NCBI RefSeq assembly: GCF_900240845.1
Contig: NZ_OERU01000003.1
Location: 42,301-106,300 of the forward strand
DNA from: Peptostreptococcus faecalis
Lineage (GTDB): Bacteria; Bacillota; Clostridia; Peptostreptococcales; Peptostreptococcaceae
DNA length: 64,000 bases
Direction of reading: 5' to 3'
The translations under genes and the position numbers were made by a program. Each line of letters starts with the position of its first letter. The stretch's first letter is position 1. Below the pieces are notes generated by a model that was given only the letters and a program-made list of their open reading frames with translations, was not told where the DNA came from and did not search any database. Below, in pieces: positions 1-9,504 of this stretch.

Positions 1-1
1 A

Positions 2-979
2 GATTTAAAAGAGATAAAAGAGAAAATCTTAGAATTAAAAAGAACTAGACAACAACTATCCGATGAAAGAACCTTTACCAATAAAAAGATAAGAGGTCTT
101 GCAAGAATAGAGGACTTTATAAATTTACTAAGAGATGAATTAGAGCTTCTTGCGTATGAAAAACCAATGATAGTTAAATCTGAAGATTTAAACTCATTAG
201 GGTTCAGTTGTCAAGATAATGTAGGGATACTATTATTGTCAGATATTCATTATGGCATAGAGAGTGACAATATAGCAAATAAGTACAACACTGAAATCGC
301 AATAGAAAGAATGAATTCTTTAATAAATGATACTATAAAATATTCAAATCTACATGGTATTGACGAGATATATGTTTTTGAACTAGGGGATAGCATTTCA
401 GGACATATACATAACAATTTAAGATTAGAGAATAGAATAGATGTAGCTCAACAAATAATAGGTATATCAGAATTGTTATCAAGTGCTATGTTTGAACTAT
501 CTAAGAGTATCAAGAAAGTCAACTTCTGTATGGTTGAAGGAAATCATGATAGAATTTTGCCTAAGAAGGATGATAATTTAAATAAAGACAGTTTTGCAGT
601 GTTGGTGCAAGAACTTATCAAACAAAGAACTAAAAATATAGAAAACTTCAATTTTATTGACAGTATTGGGAAAACGTTTTCTAAAGTTGAGATAAAAAAC
701 AAAACGTGTTTTGCAGTTCATGGAGACAAAGATAGTTCAAAATCAGTCGAGGGGTTACAAGCAATATCTGGTATCAAGCCAGATTATGTATTTATGGGGC
801 ATTTTCATAATGCTAATGAATACACAATTAATCAATCGGAAATAATAGTAAATGGTGCGTTTAGTGGCGTTGATGAATATGCTTACAATATAAGAAAAAA
901 TTCACCACCTATTCAAAAGTTCATTATTATGAATGAGAATGGAAGATTATGTACGTATAATTTCAATTTAAGCAATTAG
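2..979 (+). CDS. Calcineurin-like metallophosphoesterase, 5' partial
   Basis: The reading frame is open from the first bases of the window, so the ATG at 167 is internal and the true start lies upstream. The visible N-terminal 55 residues are charged and helical (coiled-coil-like). The phosphoesterase domain then shows the two-metal motifs in order: DIHYG, LGDSISG, EGNHD, VHGDKD and MGHFH. In the calcineurin-like family these bind two divalent metals and hydrolyse phosphodiesters or phosphomonoesters. The gene lies just upstream of the terminase genes and ends in an intrinsic terminator. A role in phage DNA processing or nucleic-acid hydrolysis is inference; the substrate is unknown. Confidence 0.85.
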   Translation, partial: DLKEIKEKILELKRTRQQLSDERTFTNKKIRGLARIEDFINLLRDELELLAYEKPMIVKSEDLNSLGFSCQDNVGILLLSDIHYGIESDNIANKYNTEIAIERMNSLINDTIKYSNLHGIDEIYVFELGDSISGHIHNNLRLENRIDVAQQIIGISELLSSAMFELSKSIKKVNFCMVEGNHDRILPKKDDNLNKDSFAVLVQELIKQRTKNIENFNFIDSIGKTFSKVEIKNKTCFAVHGDKDSSKSVEGLQAISGIKPDYVFMGHFHNANEYTINQSEIIVNGAFSGVDEYAYNIRKNSPPIQKFIIMNENGRLCTYNFNLSN

Positions 980-995
980 GGATTCGTCCCTTTTT
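978..995 (+). terminator. UUCG-tetraloop intrinsic terminator
   Basis: AGGGA-TTCG-TCCCT followed by a T run (991-995). It overlaps the stop codon of the phosphoesterase gene. The 3' arm can alternatively pair with the next A-rich/GGG stretch (CCCTTTTT 988-995 with AAAAAGGG up to 1005), giving a second, mutually exclusive hairpin. Confidence 0.65.
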
Positions 996-1021
996 GAAAA
1001 AAGGGCATTATATTTTATAGT
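994..1021 (+). promoter_or_regulatory. Possible sigma-A promoter for the terminase/head operon
   Basis: TTGAAA at 994-999 and TATAGT at 1016-1021 with a 16-base spacer, just after the preceding terminator and upstream of the terminase small-subunit candidate. The -10 is imperfect, so this is a moderate call by eye. Confidence 0.35.
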
Positions 1022-1031
1022 GTCTTTTTTT

Positions 1032-1098
1032 CAGTTACTTAGGTAACTGGCATAATTTCCTCCATTCTCCTTATGATGTTGGGTGGTTAACGCCACCC
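1032..1098 (+). promoter_or_regulatory. Two leader hairpins ahead of the terminase genes
   Basis: Hairpin A is CAGTTAC-TTAG-GTAACTG (1032-1049), a perfect 7-bp stem. Hairpin B is GGGTGG-TTAACG-CCACCC (1081-1098), which ends 13 bases before the ribosome-binding site. Neither is followed by a T run, so they look like leader RNA structure rather than terminators. Confidence 0.4.
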
Positions 1099-1128
1099 GG
1101 TGTCATATTTTAGAAAGGAAAAATGGAG

Positions 1129-1998
1129 ATGGAAGTAAATAAGAAAATAAAAAACTTAGGAACGGTTATAAAGTGCCACTCTTGTGGTAGTGGAAAAATT
1201 GTTTCTGAATACTACAAAACAAACAATAAATTCAATGCAGATGAAGGCTATCTTCCTATATGTAAAAAATGTTTATCAACTATGTTTTCAAAATTGATAA
1301 AGTTATATGAAAAAGATATTAGGAAGGCCTTTATGCATTTATGCATGATGATGGACTTTGAAATTAATCAAGATGCATTTGATAAAAATATAGATAAAGA
1401 AAATCCAGAAATTAGTATATTAGCGTACTTTGATCATATAACAAGAACAGCAGGAAGAAGAAAAATAACCTCTATGAATGAGGAAAGTATACATAGTATT
1501 ATTGAACTTTCTAAGGGTCTAAAATTAGAAAATAATGATTATGAAATGATTATAGAAAGCTTTGAAGTCACCCCTGAAATGTATAAATTATGGGGAAAAT
1601 CATACACTAAAGAAGAAATATATTTCTTAGAAGAGCAATTTGAAGAAATAAAAGAAACTCACTCTGGAAAAACGCCAATGGAATTTAACTGGTATAGAGA
1701 TTATGCAGTCATGGAATTAAATAAAAGAAAAGCTCAAGACGCTGGAGAGCATAAGGAATACATGGCATATAATAAAGCACAATCAAGTTTGATGAAAGAG
1801 GCGGGATTAAATCCTTCTAAGAATGATATGGCAGAGAGCGATTCAGCTTTAGCAGGAATGATGGCAAAGGCACTAGAAAATGAGGCTCCTATAGGTGAGG
1901 TATCGGAAGATTTTAATGATGTAGATAAAATAGAAGAATATATGAATACTCTTTATTGTCCACCTCTAGCAAGATCCATAGGTGGTGTTTTAAAATAA
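1129..1998 (+). CDS. Putative terminase small subunit with N-terminal zinc ribbon
   Basis: Predicted protein of about 289 residues. The N-terminus has two Cys pairs (CHSCGSG and ICKKC) typical of a zinc-ribbon nucleic-acid-binding fold, followed by a helical body and an acidic C-terminus. Position directly before the large terminase suggests the DNA-recognition subunit of the packaging motor. That assignment rests on context plus the DNA-binding-like zinc ribbon. ATG 1129 is preferred to the in-frame ATG 1123 because the SD AGAAAGGA (1112-1119) is then well spaced. The stop overlaps the proposed AUA start of the next gene (ATAA). Confidence 0.6.
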   Translation: MEVNKKIKNLGTVIKCHSCGSGKIVSEYYKTNNKFNADEGYLPICKKCLSTMFSKLIKLYEKDIRKAFMHLCMMMDFEINQDAFDKNIDKENPEISILAYFDHITRTAGRRKITSMNEESIHSIIELSKGLKLENNDYEMIIESFEVTPEMYKLWGKSYTKEEIYFLEEQFEEIKETHSGKTPMEFNWYRDYAVMELNKRKAQDAGEHKEYMAYNKAQSSLMKEAGLNPSKNDMAESDSALAGMMAKALENEAPIGEVSEDFNDVDKIEEYMNTLYCPPLARSIGGVLK

Positions 1999-3734
1999 CG
2001 GAATTCAAATTATTTACTAAAACAAAAAAAAGAGAAAATGTGCCAAAGAATCCTATAGAGGCATATAAGAAGTCCATGAAAGAATGGATTCAGTTTTGGA
2101 GAGCTAACCCACATAGGTTTGCACAAGACTATTTACAGTTGAGGTTAAAACCATTTCAACAAGTAATGTTATATATGTTTAATAAGAATAAAACTAATAT
2201 TTTAATAGCAACTAGAGGTATTGGGAAGTCATTTATGACAGCAGTTTACGCCTGTTGCATGGCTATACTTTATCCAAACTCAAAAATAGTAGTAGTTTGC
2301 AAGACTACATACCAATCAAAACTATTTATCAGTCAGAAGATAGAAAATGAGTTATATCAAATGTCTGTAATGCTAAGAAGAGAAATAAAAGAAATAAGAT
2401 CTGAAAGTGAACAAAAAGTTGTTCATTTTAAAAACGGGTCTACTATAACAGCAGTCAACGCAGCCGAAAACAGGAGAGGTCTAAGAGCCACAATTTTAAT
2501 AGTGGATGAGGCAGTAAAAATTGAACAAAGTATATTGGAATCTGTTTGTCTTCCATTTTTAAATGGGGCTGTAAGACAAAGAGGGTATAAGAAAAAGCCT
2601 GAGTATGCTAGTTATGTAGAAAAAGAGAATCAGACTATATATCTAACATCAGCATGGTTTAAGAATCATTATTTTTACAAAGAATATTACCTTAGAAGTA
2701 TAAAAGAGATGCTTAATAAAGAAAGTTCCTTTGTGTTATGCTTTGACGAAAAAATGCCTCTAATGGAAAACTTAACAACAGAATCCGAAATAGCAGATTT
2801 AAAGAAAAAACTTAATCCAATGCGATATGACATGGAAATGAGATCTATATTCTGGGGCGAAGATATAGATGCATTTTTTAAGGTTGATTTATTTAATAAA
2901 TGTAGGACTGGAGTAGATGTATATTATCCACCAAGCAATCTTGATTATGTAAGCGATGCTAGAAGTAAATATGAGATAGCCAAAAAAGATGGTGAGGCTA
3001 GAGTGCTGTCAGCCGATATAGCGGTAGCGGCAGGAAGAAAAAATGATAACTCTATATATTCTTTAATGAGAGTATTACCGATATCAGGAAGTGGATTTAG
3101 AACGCATTTAGCACATATGGAGTCACATAATGGATTAAAGCCTGAAAAACAAGCACTTCAAATTAAGAGGCTTTTTTATGATTTTAAATGTGACAGAGCT
3201 GTAATAGATGCTCATGGTGTAGGAATTTCTGTTTACAACGAACTAAAGAAAGAAACCTACGATCCCGAGAGAAATGAAAGATACCCTGAATGGGGTGCTT
3301 ACAATGAAGATAGTATGGTTCCTGGAACAGTGGTTAATGATGTCCACTATGTTTTATATGCTATGAAAGCCAGTGCAGATTCAAACCATGAAATGGCTAT
3401 GCATCTAAATGGTGATATCATGAGTGAAAAAATTGTTTTTCCTATGAGTGAGACAGAGGCGGAAGAAATATTGCAAGAGAGATATGGATATTCTTCTTTA
3501 ATCGGTTCAATGCAAGCAAAATTATTAGAACCATTCATTCAAACAACATTATTAATGGGGGAAATGGTAAACCTAAAAGGCGAATGGCCTAATGGAAAAA
3601 TAAAATTAAAAGAAAAGGCTGGAGCAAGAAAAGATAGATACTCAAGTTTGGCTTATGGTAATTTCATATGCCATCAGATAATAGAAGAAAGAACAAAGAA
3701 AGTTACGAAGAGCAAATTTATGTTCTTCACATAA
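1995..3734 (+). CDS. terL: Terminase large subunit
   Basis: About 579 residues if started at ATA 1995. It is the ATPase-nuclease that packages phage DNA into the prohead. The Walker A variant ATRGIGKS is near residues 75-82 and Walker B ILIVDEA near 167. The C-terminal RNaseH-like nuclease shows SADIAV (near 338) and VIDAHGVG (near 402), and the C-terminus carries ARKDRYSSLAYG. The start is unclear: there is no ATG. ATA 1995 sits 7 bases after AGGTGGTG and overlaps the preceding stop; GTG 2040 is the canonical alternative with a poor ribosome-binding site. A TTG at 1956 is unlikely because it lies deep inside the preceding gene. Confidence 0.93.
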   Translation: MTEFKLFTKTKKRENVPKNPIEAYKKSMKEWIQFWRANPHRFAQDYLQLRLKPFQQVMLYMFNKNKTNILIATRGIGKSFMTAVYACCMAILYPNSKIVVVCKTTYQSKLFISQKIENELYQMSVMLRREIKEIRSESEQKVVHFKNGSTITAVNAAENRRGLRATILIVDEAVKIEQSILESVCLPFLNGAVRQRGYKKKPEYASYVEKENQTIYLTSAWFKNHYFYKEYYLRSIKEMLNKESSFVLCFDEKMPLMENLTTESEIADLKKKLNPMRYDMEMRSIFWGEDIDAFFKVDLFNKCRTGVDVYYPPSNLDYVSDARSKYEIAKKDGEARVLSADIAVAAGRKNDNSIYSLMRVLPISGSGFRTHLAHMESHNGLKPEKQALQIKRLFYDFKCDRAVIDAHGVGISVYNELKKETYDPERNERYPEWGAYNEDSMVPGTVVNDVHYVLYAMKASADSNHEMAMHLNGDIMSEKIVFPMSETEAEEILQERYGYSSLIGSMQAKLLEPFIQTTLLMGEMVNLKGEWPNGKIKLKEKAGARKDRYSSLAYGNFICHQIIEERTKKVTKSKFMFFT

Positions 3735-3761
3735 AATATATAGAGAAAAGAGGTGAGAGTA

Positions 3762-5225
3762 ATAGAAAATGAAAAAGTAAACACAGTTGAGACCATCACA
3801 AAGGAAGAGCGTGAAAAAAGAGAACAAAGCACAAAAATGTTCGCATCTAGAGCGGGACGTGACTCAAGGGGAATATCTTCTATAGAAGAAGTCTATAAGA
3901 AAATTTATTCAAATTCCACGATAACACCTGATATGTTGCAAAACTATTTAAGAAATCCTATAGCTAACACCTCTGGATTGCAAGATGTTTCTCAGAAAAT
4001 GTTACTATCCAATGGTATTCTAAAAGAGTTTATAAATTATAAAGCTACGATTCTCACTCAAGATCATTATATTTATGCATCCGACTCTTTTCGATATAAG
4101 GATAAAGATTCAATTTTAAAAGATGAATTAAAAGTGGCTCTTCATCTAGAAAAATTCCATGTAAAAACACTTATTAGATGGATAACCGAGAGACTTTTAA
4201 TAAATGGTGAAGTATATATTTATAAAAGAGAACTAAAAGATGGAATATTAATGCAAGAAATTCCACAAAAGTTCTGCAAGATTGTACAACTCGATGAGTT
4301 TGGTGTATTTAGGTATGGCATTGACTTGGGGAAAATAGATGATAAAGATATAGAATTTTATCCGGATGAAATTCAAAAAGCTAAAAAGTTGAAAAACAAA
4401 ACCAATAAAAAGAAATTTAAAGGTAACTATTATATTGTAGGTGAAAACGGAATAGCTTTTCAAATGAACCAATGGGATTCCAAAGGTTTACCATATTATA
4501 TGCATTTGTTCCCAGCTTTGATGAATTTATCGGAATCTGAAAATATAGATAATCTTAGTAATGAGTTGGATAACTACAAACTTTTACATCAGAAAATAGA
4601 CACTGATAAAGATGGAAACATACTAGTTGAATCAGACACAGCGGAAATGTATCATGAGGCATTAAAGCAGAAAGCACCAGATGGGGTAGGGGCGATAACA
4701 ACTCCATACACCATTAAACCAATAACGCTTGGTGATGGCAAATTAAAAAATTATGAACACACAAATAAGATTAAAGAAAGTATATATGACAACGCTGGTA
4801 TCGCCAACGATTTATTTAATGGAAATTCAAAAACGAATGAAGCTACAATACTTAGTGCTATTATAGATACCTTAATTCCACTAAAGATCCAATCACTGGT
4901 AGAAACCTATTTAAACTATGAACTGAAATTAAAGTTTAAAAGGGGTGGATGGAAAGTACAATTTGTCTCAACAACTCATTATAATAGGTCAAAGATGATG
5001 CAAGAAGAAAGAGAAAATTCGGCAGTATATACTTCTAAAAAAAGATATTTAGCTATACAAGGACACACACCTTTACAAGCTTTAAATATATTATATTCTG
5101 AAAACTTAATGGGATTAGAAGAATGGATGAAACCAATGCAGACAGCCCATACATTAAGTGGTAAGGGTAGACCAACTAATTCGGAAAACCCAAATTCTGA
5201 CAGCGTTGGTGAACAAGGAGATTAG
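3762..5225 (+). CDS. Portal protein
   Basis: A 487-residue protein directly after the large terminase, with the alternating helical and beta composition expected of SPP1/HK97-type portals, which form the dodecameric DNA-entry ring at one capsid vertex. The core includes a wing/stem-like region (residues 50-230) and a C-terminal segment around the NDLFNGNSKTNEATILSAI stretch that is typical of portals. No ATG is available at the N-terminus. AGAGGTGA (3749-3756) is best spaced for an ATA codon at 3762; GTG 3753 overlaps the SD itself. Function is from position and overall pattern, with good confidence. Confidence 0.8.
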   Translation: MENEKVNTVETITKEEREKREQSTKMFASRAGRDSRGISSIEEVYKKIYSNSTITPDMLQNYLRNPIANTSGLQDVSQKMLLSNGILKEFINYKATILTQDHYIYASDSFRYKDKDSILKDELKVALHLEKFHVKTLIRWITERLLINGEVYIYKRELKDGILMQEIPQKFCKIVQLDEFGVFRYGIDLGKIDDKDIEFYPDEIQKAKKLKNKTNKKKFKGNYYIVGENGIAFQMNQWDSKGLPYYMHLFPALMNLSESENIDNLSNELDNYKLLHQKIDTDKDGNILVESDTAEMYHEALKQKAPDGVGAITTPYTIKPITLGDGKLKNYEHTNKIKESIYDNAGIANDLFNGNSKTNEATILSAIIDTLIPLKIQSLVETYLNYELKLKFKRGGWKVQFVSTTHYNRSKMMQEERENSAVYTSKKRYLAIQGHTPLQALNILYSENLMGLEEWMKPMQTAHTLSGKGRPTNSENPNSDSVGEQGD

Positions 5226-5236
5226 GGGTGATAAAA

Positions 5237-5449
5237 ATGAGTAAAGAAAATATCCCAGACCTTAGAGATTATTATTTGTACATTATTTCAGAAGTTAAAA
5301 TTTTGGAACAAATGGGTTATAAATTGATATGTGAATACCCTCAATCAAATGGGAAAACATATTATGCATTTCACAACAATGGTAGTCATAGCAAGGTGTT
5401 GGATGAAATGAAAGAGAAGTTTTATTACACAAATGAGCTATTCTTATAG
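5237..5449 (+). CDS. Small hypothetical protein between portal and protease
   Basis: A 70-residue protein of unknown function, rich in Tyr (KYY, TYYAF, FYYTNE). ATG 5237 follows an AGGGGTGAT ribosome-binding site and the gene starts 11 bases after the portal stop. It is closed by an intrinsic terminator overlapping its stop codon, so it is the last gene of the packaging block. No recognised domain. Confidence 0.7.
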   Translation: MSKENIPDLRDYYLYIISEVKILEQMGYKLICEYPQSNGKTYYAFHNNGSHSKVLDEMKEKFYYTNELFL

Positions 5450-5468
5450 GCTAACGCCTATTTTTTTT
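5446..5468 (+). terminator. Intrinsic terminator after the packaging block
   Basis: ATAGGC-TAAC-GCCTAT perfect 6-bp stem followed by T7. Confidence 0.85.
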
Positions 5469-5512
5469 ATATTCAAAAACAAAGACAAAATACAAAAGTA
5501 GGAGGTGATACC

Positions 5513-6772
5513 TTGAAGAATAAAAAATTATTTATGCAATGTGACCTTTCCGAGGGGAAGAGTGAAGTAGTAAATGGAAATCTTGTCCCGGTTAAGATTG
5601 CACTAATGCATGATAATGTCAATAAGCATGATTTAAATATAGACCTTGAAGTTATAAAATCAGCTTCAGAATCTATTAAAAATAAACCAATTCTAGCTTA
5701 TATAAGACAGAAGGAAGACGGATCGTATGATTTCGCCGGACATGAATTTAAGCTTCAAGAAGATTATTACAGTGGGGAAATTAAAAGAGAATTTTTTGAA
5801 CACCCTATTGGGTTAATACCAGAGTCAACGGAAATTGACTATGTTGAACATGATGGAAAAACATATATGACTTGCACAGGTTATATATATGAAGGGTATT
5901 CTAATCAAGCGTTAGATATCATTAAAGAAACTGGATCAAAATGTGTGAGTGTTGAAATTGAACATTCAGCGGAAAAACCAAATTCTGAATACTCAGGGGT
6001 TTCAGATATAGAAGCATTTACTTTTTTAGGAGTGACTATACTTTCTGATGAAATTGAACCTGGTATGGATGATAACTGTAGAATATCTTTTTCAAAAGAT
6101 TCAAGCAAATTTGAAAGCTTTATAGCAAATGCAAATAAAGAACTTAGCGAGTTTGAATTGAAAAAGAAAAAAGAGGATGAACATTCCGAAGATGAGGGTG
6201 AGAATGACGATTCTAAAAACGACCCAGATACAACAAATGAACCTGAAGATGAAAATGAGTCTAAGGGTGAAGATGCTGAGCCGGAAGAAGATTTTGCTTG
6301 TAAAAAGAAGAAGAAAAAGACTTATACAAAAGAAGATGTTATGGCTTTAAATGAAGCCTTGTTTACTTGCTATTCTACAGAGATGGATACAAGTATCGAG
6401 ACAATCGAAGATTTAAAGGAAAAAATATTAAATTCTTTCTCTTCTTTGATTAATGAAAACAAAGAACTTTCTGAATACAAAAAGGAAAATGAAAATAAGA
6501 AAAATGCAGAAGCTGTAGGAAACTTGGTTTCAGAATTCCCACTTTCAGAAGACGAAACATCAAGCTTGAAAGAAAAGGCCTTAAATGGTGAGTTAAGTTT
6601 AGAGGACTTAGAGAAAGAACTATATGTTCTTGTAGGAAAGAAAAACTTAAAGAAAAACAGTGAAAAAGAATTTAGTGCAAATGGGATAATGATGCACGAT
6701 TTCAATGAGCCAGAAGAAGAAAATGAAGTCGCACAATATGGGCCTTCATTAAGAAAATATTTAGGATTTTAG
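5513..6772 (+). CDS. Capsid maturation protease fused to acidic scaffold
   Basis: 419 residues starting at TTG behind GGAGGTGA. The N-terminal half (1-200) resembles prohead proteases: a candidate catalytic His in the FEHPIGLIPE segment and the SVEIE segment (candidate Ser), as in serine prohead proteases. The C-terminal half is highly charged: an acidic linker (EDEGENDDSKND region), a KKKKKK patch and a Glu/Lys coiled coil ending in a degenerate tail, as in scaffolding domains. Likely role: directs procapsid assembly, then cleaves itself and partners before DNA packaging. The catalytic residue assignment is inference. Confidence 0.72.
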   Translation: MKNKKLFMQCDLSEGKSEVVNGNLVPVKIALMHDNVNKHDLNIDLEVIKSASESIKNKPILAYIRQKEDGSYDFAGHEFKLQEDYYSGEIKREFFEHPIGLIPESTEIDYVEHDGKTYMTCTGYIYEGYSNQALDIIKETGSKCVSVEIEHSAEKPNSEYSGVSDIEAFTFLGVTILSDEIEPGMDDNCRISFSKDSSKFESFIANANKELSEFELKKKKEDEHSEDEGENDDSKNDPDTTNEPEDENESKGEDAEPEEDFACKKKKKKTYTKEDVMALNEALFTCYSTEMDTSIETIEDLKEKILNSFSSLINENKELSEYKKENENKKNAEAVGNLVSEFPLSEDETSSLKEKALNGELSLEDLEKELYVLVGKKNLKKNSEKEFSANGIMMHDFNEPEEENEVAQYGPSLRKYLGF

Positions 6773-6786
6773 GAGGATTTAAAAAT

Positions 6787-7266
6787 ATGGCATTAATAAA
6801 TGTAAATAGAGACACAAATGATAGACCTATTTCGGTCGAATTAAAGGATATAGCGAATAAAGAATGTGTGAATGGACAGTTTATATCAATATCACACCCA
6901 ACTGATGAGGCAAATCAAGAATTATTTGAAGGTGTAAAGCTGGATGCGTCTTTACCAGTAGGTATAATTGATGAACCTTTTCATCCATATGAAAAGTCTG
7001 AACAATATAATGATATGGCTTTTCCTGTTGGGGCAAGAGTTAGAGTGCGTTATATCGAACCAGGTTTAGAAATGACAGTTTCTAAAGCAGACTCAATAAA
7101 AGGGCAAATCGCATTAGGGGATTTTGTAACAATAGTACCAGGGGATCACAAACTTACAAAAGTTGCAGCTCCAAAAGAAGGCGAAACAGCAGGTGTTGCT
7201 GTGGGAAGAATAACGAGAGTCTATAAATTTAATAGACAAGATTCAGTAAAAATAGAATTTTTATAA
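6787..7266 (+). CDS. Probable capsid decoration/stabilisation protein
   Basis: 159 residues, ATG after AGGAGG, located between scaffold/protease and major capsid. The beta-rich, Gly/Pro-punctuated sequence (GARVRVRYIEPG, GDFVTIVPGDHKL, AGVAVGRITRVYKF) is typical of head-decoration or trimeric capsid-cementing proteins in this position. No specific motif proves the role. Confidence 0.55.
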   Translation: MALINVNRDTNDRPISVELKDIANKECVNGQFISISHPTDEANQELFEGVKLDASLPVGIIDEPFHPYEKSEQYNDMAFPVGARVRVRYIEPGLEMTVSKADSIKGQIALGDFVTIVPGDHKLTKVAAPKEGETAGVAVGRITRVYKFNRQDSVKIEFL

Positions 7267-7288
7267 AATAGAGGAGAGTGGTATATAA

Positions 7289-8269
7289 ATGAGTAATGAA
7301 ATTACAGCTTTAGCGTTAGAAATATATGAAGGGAAGAAGACATATTTTACAAATGCTAAAAAAGAAAAAGTTGATGCGAATGAAACATTAAGAGGAATGA
7401 TAATGGAACAATGTGGTGGAAAGTGGAACCACAGAAGTTTTGATTTAGTTAAGCATACATTTTTTGATTTAATAGAAGAGATAGTAACGGTAAGAGGTTC
7501 TGAACTAACTAGAGATCTTTTTTCAAATATAATGACGTTCAAAGATGTTTCTCCAGGACAAAAACCTCAGTTTAGAGTTACTAATCCAGATCTATTTGAG
7601 GTTTCAGTCGTAGCAAATGGAACTATGAACTTCAATAGACAGAGACTATTCGATAGTGTAGTTAATACTACAGCTTTTGACCTAGGGGTAGCAATATATG
7701 ACGATTGGGATTCTTTCATGTTAGGGTTAATAGATTTTAATGAAGCTGTAGACAAAGTAATTAAATCGTTTAATCATAAGATTGCTGAGTTGATAGGGAA
7801 AACGTTTACAGAAGCTTATAACACTTTAAAGAACGGACAGTTCCATGAGGTAGGTCAGTTAGATGAGACAAAACTATTAGAACTTGTTGAAAAGGTTGGT
7901 AACGGTGCTGTAATTTATGGTTCTAAGTTAGCTCTATCAAAAATACCAGGGATACAAGGTTTTGTGACTGATGCAACTGATATCAGAAATGGTGGATACT
8001 TGAGAATGTTCAAGGGTGTAAAGTGTGTTGAACTTGAAAATAGTTATAACAAGGAAAAGGAAAAGTTCGTAATCCCAGATAACATACTATACATAATACC
8101 AGAAGGTGAACATGTGTTATATGGTGGTTTTGAAGGAGACGCATTTGTTTATGATAGAACAAATATAACGGAAAGAATGGATAAGCAGCTAGAATTCTTC
8201 TATACTAGAAGATTCCATCTAGGAGTAGCAGTGGCGAATAGATTTGGTGGTTACGAGATAACAGCTTAA
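7289..8269 (+). CDS. Major capsid protein
   Basis: 326 residues, ATG after GAGGAGAG. Position after scaffold/protease and decoration protein, the size, and a helix-rich central region with a beta-rich C-terminal half (GGYEITA end, RTNITERMDKQLEFFYTRRFHLGVAV) match HK97-fold phage capsid proteins. These are cut or matured by the upstream protease and form the icosahedral shell. It is isolated downstream by a strong terminator, consistent with a high-level transcript. Confidence 0.82.
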   Translation: MSNEITALALEIYEGKKTYFTNAKKEKVDANETLRGMIMEQCGGKWNHRSFDLVKHTFFDLIEEIVTVRGSELTRDLFSNIMTFKDVSPGQKPQFRVTNPDLFEVSVVANGTMNFNRQRLFDSVVNTTAFDLGVAIYDDWDSFMLGLIDFNEAVDKVIKSFNHKIAELIGKTFTEAYNTLKNGQFHEVGQLDETKLLELVEKVGNGAVIYGSKLALSKIPGIQGFVTDATDIRNGGYLRMFKGVKCVELENSYNKEKEKFVIPDNILYIIPEGEHVLYGGFEGDAFVYDRTNITERMDKQLEFFYTRRFHLGVAVANRFGGYEITA

Positions 8270-8276
8270 ACATAGA

Positions 8277-8304
8277 GGGCACAGATATCTGTGTCCTTTT
8301 TTTT
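8277..8304 (+). terminator. Strong intrinsic terminator after the major capsid gene
   Basis: Near-palindromic 10-bp stem (GGGCACAGAT / ATCTGTGTCC, one G-U pair) followed by T8. Confidence 0.9.
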
Positions 8305-8323
8305 AAACACAAATGGAGGTAAT

Positions 8324-8881
8324 ATGGGAAAGATAATCAGAAAAAACAAAGGTAATAATAATTTAAACGAAATGCAGATCAAACTAAAGTCAACACTAAG
8401 AGAGAGTCAAGATGAAATAAGTGTGGACTTAGTAAATCTAGGTGTAGGGGGAGTTTATTTTAAATGTCCTCTTACGAAAGAAGTATTTATGTGGAATGAA
8501 GGTGGAGATGTAAGAAATGTTCCTTTGAGGATAATATTTTCTATACAGAGTAATGCTAAGTCATTATTAGAAGATCTTCACTTAGGGATAATTGAAGCTT
8601 ACGGTATAGGTTTTGAACTTGAAGATCTTATCTGTGCAATAGGATTAAAAGAATCTTATGAACCATTTAATTTTGACGTAGGAAGTATAGATGACATAAT
8701 AATTGATTCTAATCAAGACGACTTTAGGAAGTTATGCGAAAAGTGTAGCAAAAAAATACTAGAAAGAATTGCAAAGAGATATTTATTTTTAAGAGAAGAA
8801 AATTTAATCAATGAGAGGTCAAAGGAGTTAGACTTAGAGCATTTTTTAGATGAGAGAAATATATTTATTGAGACTATATAA
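8324..8881 (+). CDS. Hypothetical head/neck-region protein
   Basis: 185 residues from ATG 8324 behind GGAGGT. An upstream in-frame GTG at 8291 lies inside the terminator hairpin and is rejected. The N-terminus is basic and low-complexity (KNKGNNNLN), followed by a beta segment and a helical C-terminus. Position between capsid and connector genes suggests a head-assembly or connector partner; the function is not recognised. Confidence 0.6.
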   Translation: MGKIIRKNKGNNNLNEMQIKLKSTLRESQDEISVDLVNLGVGGVYFKCPLTKEVFMWNEGGDVRNVPLRIIFSIQSNAKSLLEDLHLGIIEAYGIGFELEDLICAIGLKESYEPFNFDVGSIDDIIIDSNQDDFRKLCEKCSKKILERIAKRYLFLREENLINERSKELDLEHFLDERNIFIETI

Positions 8882-8891
8882 GAGGTATTAG

Positions 8892-9503
8892 ATGACGAAA
8901 ACTGAAGATATTTACGAAATTTTTCTTTCTCAAATTGATGATGAATTATTTGCGATGTTAAGCCCAAATACTATGAGAAAACAATTGCATAATTACCTTG
9001 TTGGTGCGACAGCCAAGTTCAAAAAATGCAAAAAAGATCTTACTATTTTAGATTACAAGAATAAAAAAATAACTATTGACACAGATTTTCTTGACTTTGA
9101 TAAAGACGAAGTTAAAGAGTCTTTTATAAATGTTTTTGGTGAAGAAACAGGAATAGAATATAAAAAAGGAATAGATTGGGTAATGGAAGGTGAAAACAGA
9201 ATCATCTTTGAAATACCCCCACAAGAACCTGTATCAGTAGTGTTTTACAATGATGGATATTTTGAAGATACTTTAAGCAATGAAGAAGTCTTTATATTAG
9301 TAAAAGGGATGATAATCTATTGGTTGCAGCCAAAGGTTAATCGTGAAGAAAATCTAAAGAACATGGTGACAGATGGTGATTATAAAAAGCTATCTGGAGC
9401 TAATATGTTAGATAAAATGATTAAATTATATAAGACTACTTTAAGAGAATTTGAACTTGCTGTTATAAATTATACTTATAATGATTTTAAAGGATTCAAC
9501 TAA
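8892..9503 (+). CDS. Probable head-tail connector/adaptor
   Basis: 203 residues with helical ends and a beta-rich middle. Position right after the capsid block is where gp6/gp15-type adaptor proteins, which dock under the portal, are found. The next gene starts within a few bases of its stop. No diagnostic motif; the assignment rests on synteny. Confidence 0.5.
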   Translation: MTKTEDIYEIFLSQIDDELFAMLSPNTMRKQLHNYLVGATAKFKKCKKDLTILDYKNKKITIDTDFLDFDKDEVKESFINVFGEETGIEYKKGIDWVMEGENRIIFEIPPQEPVSVVFYNDGYFEDTLSNEEVFILVKGMIIYWLQPKVNREENLKNMVTDGDYKKLSGANMLDKMIKLYKTTLREFELAVINYTYNDFKGFN

Positions 9504-9504
9504 T

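Noticed and set aside
1956..1958. TTG start for the large terminase
   Set aside because: Lies 40 bases inside the preceding gene with no SD; ATA 1995 or GTG 2040 fit better.
6370..6705. 111-residue minus-strand frame opposite the scaffold domain
   Set aside because: Phe/Ser-rich shadow of Lys/Glu codons; no ribosome-binding site.
8291..8293. GTG start inside the capsid terminator
   Set aside because: The ATG at 8324 has a GGAGGT site; the GTG is part of a hairpin stem.
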